Assembly (NCBI GenBank): GCA_964546955.1
Contig: CAZJLP010000041.1
Coordinates: forward strand, 1-46,654
Direction of reading: 5' to 3'
Source: CAZJLP01 sp964546955
GTDB lineage: Bacteria > Verrucomicrobiota > Verrucomicrobiia > Opitutales > Opitutaceae
DNA length: 46,654 nt
Translations under genes and position numbers: made by a program
Part shown: piece after piece, positions 41,716-46,654 of the stretch
How positions within the stretch are numbered: the first letter of the stretch is position 1
How the letters are laid out: each line of letters opens with the position of its first letter
Notes under the pieces: generated by a model
The model's database searches: none
What the model saw: the letters and a program-made list of their open reading frames with translations, nothing else
What the model was told of the DNA's origin: nothing

Positions 41716-42224
41716 GCGAGACGATCCATGTCACTCCGGTCTATGACGATGCGGATCAAAAGGTGCCGGCCGAGGCCGCGATGCGACTCAGGCGGCTGCG
41801 GGGTCTCGCTTGGCTGCTCGATCGGTCCATCCCTCTGGGAAACGGACGAAGCATCGGACTGGATCCGCTAATCGGGCTTATTCCCGGCGTCGGGGATTTT
41901 GTGGCAAGCGCGGCGTCCTTTTACATCATCTACGAGGCATCGCGGCTCGGACTGCCTCGAGCCACCCTGCTCAAGATGGTGGGGAATGTCGCCCTTGAAA
42001 CGATTGTCGGAATCGTACCCGTCGCGGGCGACCTCTTCGACTTCGCGTGGCAAGCGAACACCAGGAATCTGCGGTTGATAGAAACTCATTATTCCTCGGG
42101 ACTGGCCCCGCGGCCGGCGGGTCGCCTGTTGATCGCACTCGTTGCGGCGGCCCTCCTCCTTTTGGGCCTCGCCGCGGCAGGCCTCTTTTTCCTCGCGCGC
42201 TGGGTCTGGGGACTGCTGAGCTAG
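41712..42224 (+). CDS. DUF4112 domain-containing membrane protein
   Basis: This 170-residue protein starts at an ATG overlapping the previous stop. The DUF4112 hallmark is LRGLAWLLDRSIPLGNGRSIGLDPLIGLIPGVGDFVASAASFYIIYEASRLGLPRATLLKMVGNVALETIVGIVPVAGDLFDFAWQAN, with two Gly/Pro-rich turns (IPGVGD, VPVAGD) joining membrane-associated helices; I list the key parts RLRGLAWLLD, IPGVGDF and VPVAGDLFDF. The C-terminus adds one further hydrophobic helix. Function of the family is unknown. It precedes the tricorn-like protease gene by 64 bases. Confidence 0.85.
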   Translation: MSETIHVTPVYDDADQKVPAEAAMRLRRLRGLAWLLDRSIPLGNGRSIGLDPLIGLIPGVGDFVASAASFYIIYEASRLGLPRATLLKMVGNVALETIVGIVPVAGDLFDFAWQANTRNLRLIETHYSSGLAPRPAGRLLIALVAAALLLLGLAAAGLFFLARWVWGLLS

Positions 42225-42288
42225 GGTCAGCCCCAGCGGCGCTTCCCTGTTGCGATGGCGGCTAAGGCTCGGCGCGCCCCCTTTTACC

Positions 42289-45200
42289 ATGACAAAACTG
42301 TCCCGTTGTTTGCTCGCGGTCCCTTTTCTCGCCGGTTACGCGCTCGCACAAGTCGCGCCGCAGGTGGATGCGAACACCACGCGGCTGTTGCGCTTTCCCG
42401 CGACCAACGGATCACAGATTGTGTTCTCGTACGCGGGCCAGCTCTATACCTCGCCCATGCAAGGCGGCGTGGCCCGCCGGCTAACTGACGGTCCCGGATA
42501 CGCGATTTTCCCCCGCTTTTCCGCCGACGGCACGCAGTTGGCATTCACCGCCCAGTACGATGGCAACACGGAGGTGCACGTGATGCCGGCGGACGGCGGC
42601 ACGCCGAGGCGGCTCACCGTCACAGCCACGCTGGCCCGGGACGACCTCGCCGACCGGATGGGGCCCAACAACGTCGTTTTGACGTGGAAAAACACCCGGC
42701 CGGAGGTCGTATTCCGGTCGCGGATGCGCTCGTTCAATGCCTTCCAAGGACAACTGTACTCCGTGGGAACGGAAGGCGATTTGCCCACGCAAATTCCTGT
42801 GCCCCGCGGCGGTTTTGTCTCGTTTTCACCCGACGACAGGAAGATGGCCTACAACCGTATTTTCCGAGAGTTCCGGACATGGAAAAACTACCGGGGAGGC
42901 ATGGCCGACGATGTTTGGGTCTTTGATTTCGCGTCGGGCGCACTGGAGAACATCACGAATAATCCCGCCCAGGACATCATGCCGATGTGGGCGCCCAATG
43001 GGAGAGTGTATTTCCTGTCCGACCGCGATGGACGGCTCAATCTGTACAGCTGCCAACTCGACGACAAACGCACACGGCAGCACACGCAATTCAAGGACTT
43101 CGACGTGAAGTTCGCCTCCTTGGGCACGGGCGGCATCGTATTCGAACAGGCGGGACAAGTGTGGCATTTCGATCTCGCCACTGAGCGGGCGCGGGCCGTG
43201 CCCATCACGGTGAAGGAAGATCTCCCGGGAGGCCGCGAAGGCGTTGTGAATGTCAGTAAATCGATCACCTCGGTGCATCTCTCGCCTGACGCGAAGCGCG
43301 TGGTCGTCGGCGCGCGCGGAGAGGTTTTCACCGCGCCGGCCAAATATGGCCCGATCAGGAACGTCACGGAAACGCCGGGCGTGCATGAACGCGGGGCGAG
43401 TTGGTCGCCCGACGGAAAATGGCTCGCCTATGTTTCGGATGCGACGGGCGAAACCGAACTGTACATCCGCTCGCAGGACGGACGGAGCGCGCCTCAGAAG
43501 CTTACAACCGGCGCCGACAGCTACTATTTTACTCCGGTCTGGTCGCCCGACAGCAGAAAACTCCTTTGGGGCGATCGGGCTCAGCGACTGCGTTTCGTGG
43601 AGGTTGAAAGTAAGACAGTAACCCAGATCGAAACGAATCAGAGCGCGGAATACACTCAGTACACCTGGTCGCCCGACTCAAAATGGGTCGCCTACACGCG
43701 CCCGGACGACTACGGGGAAACCGTCGTCATGCTGTACTCAGTCGAGGAAAAGAAAGCGCACGAGGCGACCGACAAATGGTTTAACAGCAACAGTCCGTCT
43801 TTCAGCGACGACGGAAAGTTTTTGCTTTTCGCTTCGGGGCGCGACTTCAACCCGATCTATAGCGAGAGCGAGTGGAATCACGCCTACCAAAACATGGAAC
43901 GGATTTACCTTCTCGCCCTCGCCGCGTCGGTCGAGTCGCCCTTCAAACCGCAAAGTGACGAGGTGCAGCTTGCCAGGGACGACAAGGGCGAAGCCGGGAA
44001 GGCCGAATCGGACGTGACGAAGGACAAGGAAAAAGACGCAAAGAAGGCAATCACGGTAAAGGTGGACGTGGAGGGCCTGAAAGACCGAGTCGTCGGCCTG
44101 CCCATTCCCGCATCCAACTACACGGCGATTCGACTGGTTTCCGACAAGGTGTATTACCGTCGCGTGCCCGCAGCTACCGCAACCGCGACCCCTGCCGACG
44201 AGGAACGGAGTGTCGTCGCGTATTACCATCTCAAGGACAAGAAAGAGACTGAGATCGGCGCCTTCAACTTTTACGAGATCTCGCGCGACGGGAAAAAGAT
44301 GCTGCTCAAGCAGAAAACGGATTACGCGATCGTGGATCTGCCCACCGCCAAGGTGGAAATCAAAGAGAAACTCGACCTTGGCGGTCTCGAGATGCGCCTT
44401 GATCGGCAGGCCGAGTGGTCCCAGATCTACCACGAGTGCTGGCGTCAGCTGCGCGACTATCTTTATGCGCCGAATATGCATGGGGTCGACTGGCCCGGGC
44501 AGAGGGCCAAGTATGCGCCTCTGCTTCCGTTTGTGAAGACGCGCAACGATCTTACCTACCTGATCGGGGAAATGATCGGCGAATTGAATATCGGGCATGC
44601 CTACGTCGGCGGAGGAGACCGGGTGGAAGCGCCAAGAATCAAGACCGGGCTATTGGGAGCCGAACTCTCCCGCGATCCGGCGAGCCGGGCTTATCGGATC
44701 GACAAGATTCTGCGCGGTCAAAACTGGCAGGACAAAACACGCTCTCCGTTAACGGAGTTGGGCGTGGCCGCAAAAGAAGGGGAATTCATCCTGGCGGTGA
44801 ATGGAAAAGCCACCCGTGAAATGACGAATCTTTTCGCCGCGCTGGCCGGCACGGTCGGAAAGCAGGTGACGCTGAAGGTTAATTCCACGCCGGCGGAAGA
44901 AGGAGCGCGCGAGGTGGTTGTCGTGCCCATCGCCGACGAGGCGCCGCTCTACTACTACACCTGGGTCCAGAAAAACATCGAGTACGTCGCCCGGAAGACG
45001 GGCGGGCAGGTCGGGTACATTCACATTCCCGATATGGGACCGGAAGGGCTCAATGAATTCGTGAAGCACTTTTATCCGCAATTGGGAAAGAAAGCGCTCA
45101 TCCTCGACGATCGCGGCAACGGCGGGGGAAACGTTTCCCCCATGATCATCGAGCGGCTGCGGAGAGAGCTCGCCTTGCTCAACCTGGACCGCGACGGGCA

Positions 45201-45609
45201 GCCCCGGCCCAATCCCACGGACATGCTGCCGGGCCCGAAGGTCATGCTGATTAACGAATATTCCGCGTCCGACGGAGATCTTTTTCCGTATCGATTTAAA
45301 GCCTACAACATGGGAAAAGTGGTGGGCAAACGCAGCTGGGGCGGCGTCGTGGGCATTCGCGGAACCCTTCCACTGGTCGACGGCGGCTACTTGAACAAGC
45401 CCGAGTCCGCGCCTTATTCCGTCGATGGAAAAAGCTGGGTGATCGAAGGCTATGGCGTCGACCCCGATATCGTCGTGGACAACGACCCTGCGCGCGAATT
45501 CAAAGGCGAGGACCAGCAGCTGGACAAGGCGATCGAGGTCATCCTGGAAGAACTGAAAACGAAGAAAATGGACCTGCCGCCCCCTCCACCCTGGCCGGTG
45601 AAGCGGTGA
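42289..45609 (+). CDS. tricorn-like S41 peptidase
   Basis: This 1106-residue exported protease starts at the ATG at 42289 (MTKLSRCLLAVPFLAGYALAQ, a signal peptide); the frame from 42250 is non-signal. An N-terminal beta-propeller is shown by repeats of the WSPDGKWLAYVSD/WSPDSRKLLWG/WSPDSKWVAYT type to about residue 520. A charged linker follows at about 565-605, then the tricorn C1 helical region (WSQIYHECWRQLRDYLY, MHGVDW) and a PDZ domain (GVAAKEGEFILAVNG). The S41 catalytic domain has Ser-994 in EYSASDGD, the basic His-770 in GHAYVGGG, and a late VIEGYGVDPD segment holding the expected Glu. In place of the Ser that precedes this His in archaeal tricorn there is Gly-769. It probably degrades peptides in the periplasm. 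Confidence 0.9.
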   Translation: MTKLSRCLLAVPFLAGYALAQVAPQVDANTTRLLRFPATNGSQIVFSYAGQLYTSPMQGGVARRLTDGPGYAIFPRFSADGTQLAFTAQYDGNTEVHVMPADGGTPRRLTVTATLARDDLADRMGPNNVVLTWKNTRPEVVFRSRMRSFNAFQGQLYSVGTEGDLPTQIPVPRGGFVSFSPDDRKMAYNRIFREFRTWKNYRGGMADDVWVFDFASGALENITNNPAQDIMPMWAPNGRVYFLSDRDGRLNLYSCQLDDKRTRQHTQFKDFDVKFASLGTGGIVFEQAGQVWHFDLATERARAVPITVKEDLPGGREGVVNVSKSITSVHLSPDAKRVVVGARGEVFTAPAKYGPIRNVTETPGVHERGASWSPDGKWLAYVSDATGETELYIRSQDGRSAPQKLTTGADSYYFTPVWSPDSRKLLWGDRAQRLRFVEVESKTVTQIETNQSAEYTQYTWSPDSKWVAYTRPDDYGETVVMLYSVEEKKAHEATDKWFNSNSPSFSDDGKFLLFASGRDFNPIYSESEWNHAYQNMERIYLLALAASVESPFKPQSDEVQLARDDKGEAGKAESDVTKDKEKDAKKAITVKVDVEGLKDRVVGLPIPASNYTAIRLVSDKVYYRRVPAATATATPADEERSVVAYYHLKDKKETEIGAFNFYEISRDGKKMLLKQKTDYAIVDLPTAKVEIKEKLDLGGLEMRLDRQAEWSQIYHECWRQLRDYLYAPNMHGVDWPGQRAKYAPLLPFVKTRNDLTYLIGEMIGELNIGHAYVGGGDRVEAPRIKTGLLGAELSRDPASRAYRIDKILRGQNWQDKTRSPLTELGVAAKEGEFILAVNGKATREMTNLFAALAGTVGKQVTLKVNSTPAEEGAREVVVVPIADEAPLYYYTWVQKNIEYVARKTGGQVGYIHIPDMGPEGLNEFVKHFYPQLGKKALILDDRGNGGGNVSPMIIERLRRELALLNLDRDGQPRPNPTDMLPGPKVMLINEYSASDGDLFPYRFKAYNMGKVVGKRSWGGVVGIRGTLPLVDGGYLNKPESAPYSVDGKSWVIEGYGVDPDIVVDNDPAREFKGEDQQLDKAIEVILEELKTKKMDLPPPPPWPVKR

Positions 45610-45686
45610 CACCGCTGACGCAGCGCAGAACTAAGCGTCCGATCCAAGAAACGAACCTCGCCAGCGGTCAGTATTCTGCTTTCAGG

Positions 45687-45714
45687 CTCTAGGCTCTCAA
45701 CTCTGAGCTCTCAG
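45687..45714 (-). repeat. heptamer array, TTGAGAG family, single arm
   Basis: Four 7-bp steps on the + strand: CTCTAGG, CTCTCAA, CTCTGAG, CTCTCAG. It lies in the 159-base gap between the tricorn-like protease gene and the dehydrogenase gene. No inverse partner was found nearby. Confidence 0.75.
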
Positions 45715-45768
45715 CACCGCGCTGCAGCAGCGTGTTGCCTTTGCGCGGCGCAGCGTTTTGGTGGGCGT

Positions 45769-46654
45769 ATGGCGCTTGTTTCCATCAACCCCGCGACCGG
45801 GGAGACACTCCACCGGTTTCTCGAGCATTCGCGTAGTCATGTGGACCAGCGGGTGGAGCGAGCCGATGCCGCTTTCCGGGGCTGGAGGGAACTAGCACCG
45901 TCAGTGCGAGCCAAAAAGTTGCGAACCCTGTCCGCGGTTTTGAAGGAGCAGAGCGACGCCTTGGCCGCGTTGATCACGTCCGAAATGGGCAAACCCGTTT
46001 CGCAAGCGCGCGCAGAAGTGACCAAGTGCGCGACCGTTTGCGACTATTACGCCAAACAAGGCGCCAAGTTTCTCGCGGATGAGCGTCCGGCCGGCGCACC
46101 GCGCGGTACGAGCGTCGTGTTTGAGCCTTTGGGACCGATTCTGGCGATCATGCCGTGGAATTTTCCCTTGTGGCAGGTCTTCCGCGCGGCTGTGCCAGCC
46201 TTGATGGCGGGAAACACGGTGCTGCTTAAACATTCCTCCAACGTCTGCGGCTGCGCGCTAGCCACGGAAGAGTTGTTCAATCGCGCGGGATTTCCGCGGG
46301 GTGTCTTTCAGGTTCTTCTCGTCGGTTCCCCGGCGATCGAACGTTTGATCCAGCGCGACATTGTGAGGGGGGTGACCCTCACGGGCAGTACCGCGGCTGG
46401 AAAAAACGTGGCCCAACTCGCCGCCGCCGAACTGAAACCCTGCGTGCTGGAACTAGGAGGTAGCGACGCCTACGTCGTGCTGCGCGACGCGGATCTCAAT
46501 CTCGCCGCCGAAGTCTGCGCCTCGTCGCGGCTCGTGAATGCGGGTCAAAGCTGCGTAGCGGCCAAACGTTTCATCGTGGTGGAGCCGGTGCTGCGCGCGT
46601 TCGAAGACAAGCTGGTGGCTCGAATGGCCGCGCGGCGCGTGGGGGATCCTTCGT
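45769..46654 (+). CDS. sad: NAD(P)-dependent succinate-semialdehyde dehydrogenase (3' partial)
   Basis: The frame is open from the ATG at 45769 to the window end, giving 295 residues of a roughly 460-residue aldehyde dehydrogenase. The opening SINPATGE, the segment ITSEMGKPVSQARAEV, the nucleotide-binding PWNFPLWQVFR and VTLTGSTAAGK, the catalytic Glu in LELGGSDAYVVL and the nucleophile Cys in NAGQSCVAAKRF are all visible. The combination PWNFPLWQ plus LELGGSD with NxGQxCxAAKRFI is that of the YneI/Sad subgroup, which oxidises succinate semialdehyde to succinate. Assignment to this subgroup is by motif similarity; other semialdehydes are possible substrates. Confidence 0.88.
   Translation, partial: MALVSINPATGETLHRFLEHSRSHVDQRVERADAAFRGWRELAPSVRAKKLRTLSAVLKEQSDALAALITSEMGKPVSQARAEVTKCATVCDYYAKQGAKFLADERPAGAPRGTSVVFEPLGPILAIMPWNFPLWQVFRAAVPALMAGNTVLLKHSSNVCGCALATEELFNRAGFPRGVFQVLLVGSPAIERLIQRDIVRGVTLTGSTAAGKNVAQLAAAELKPCVLELGGSDAYVVLRDADLNLAAEVCASSRLVNAGQSCVAAKRFIVVEPVLRAFEDKLVARMAARRVGDPS

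Overview
This is a GC-rich, gene-dense window from a draft assembly: two 10-base N runs (19030-19039 and 29067-29076) each interrupt a gene. No rRNA, tRNA, CRISPR array or classical transposase was recognised. The gene families point to the Verrucomicrobiota, possibly an Opitutaceae-like organism. They include alpha-solenoid paralogues with W-A-x-x-D-P-x-x-A motifs, a gliding-type ABC operon with a DUF4340 partner, a TIGR04325 methyltransferase, a TIGR02466 oxygenase, a four-helix-bundle (S23-like) protein, and few Shine-Dalgarno sites. This placement is inference from content; no marker gene fixes it.

Layout. 1-3447: three consecutive genes for exported or anchored helical-repeat proteins (called A1, B1, C1 here; A1 is cut by the window edge). 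3873-6454: two secreted jelly-roll, polysaccharide-lyase-like paralogues, each followed by a clear intrinsic terminator. 6690-11498: an operon of ABC ATPase, ABC-2 permease, GldG-like protein and DUF4340 protein. 11592-15194: a second, diverged copy of the three-gene cassette (A2, B2, C2) in the same order. 15333-17427: a methyltransferase and a glycosyltransferase. All of this is on the + strand and looks devoted to the cell envelope or surface polysaccharide.

17412-19763 (minus): a two-gene EACC1-caspase conflict/cell-death-type module, tail-to-tail with the glycosyltransferase. 19764-20219 is non-coding and carries three hairpins. 20220-27553: DEAD-box RNA helicase (minus), POT peptide transporter, Tam-like methyltransferase, ThpR, TIGR02466 oxygenase, a lipoprotein, a small minus-strand ORF and a DgkA-type kinase. 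27799-28560 encodes another lipoprotein and 28582-29702 (minus) encodes LptG. 29955-34918 is a complete livKHMGF branched-chain amino-acid ABC transporter operon. 35025-37067 (minus) is a large TPR lipoprotein. Then follow a cupin protein, modA, modB (no modC), htpG, a small membrane protein, a DUF4112 protein, a tricorn-like S41 protease and the start of a succinate-semialdehyde dehydrogenase.

The most unusual structure is a set of tandem 7-bp repeat arrays in intergenic DNA, several of them arranged as inverted pairs. One pair (31096-31116 and 31418-31438) encloses a shortened four-helix-bundle gene lodged between livK and livH. A second pair with the same heptamer (25881-25908 and 26022-26049) encloses only non-coding DNA. 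A third pair, of different sequence but the same 7-bp architecture, sits between livG and livF. Together they resemble a small repeat-bounded element with gene-carrying and gene-less forms.
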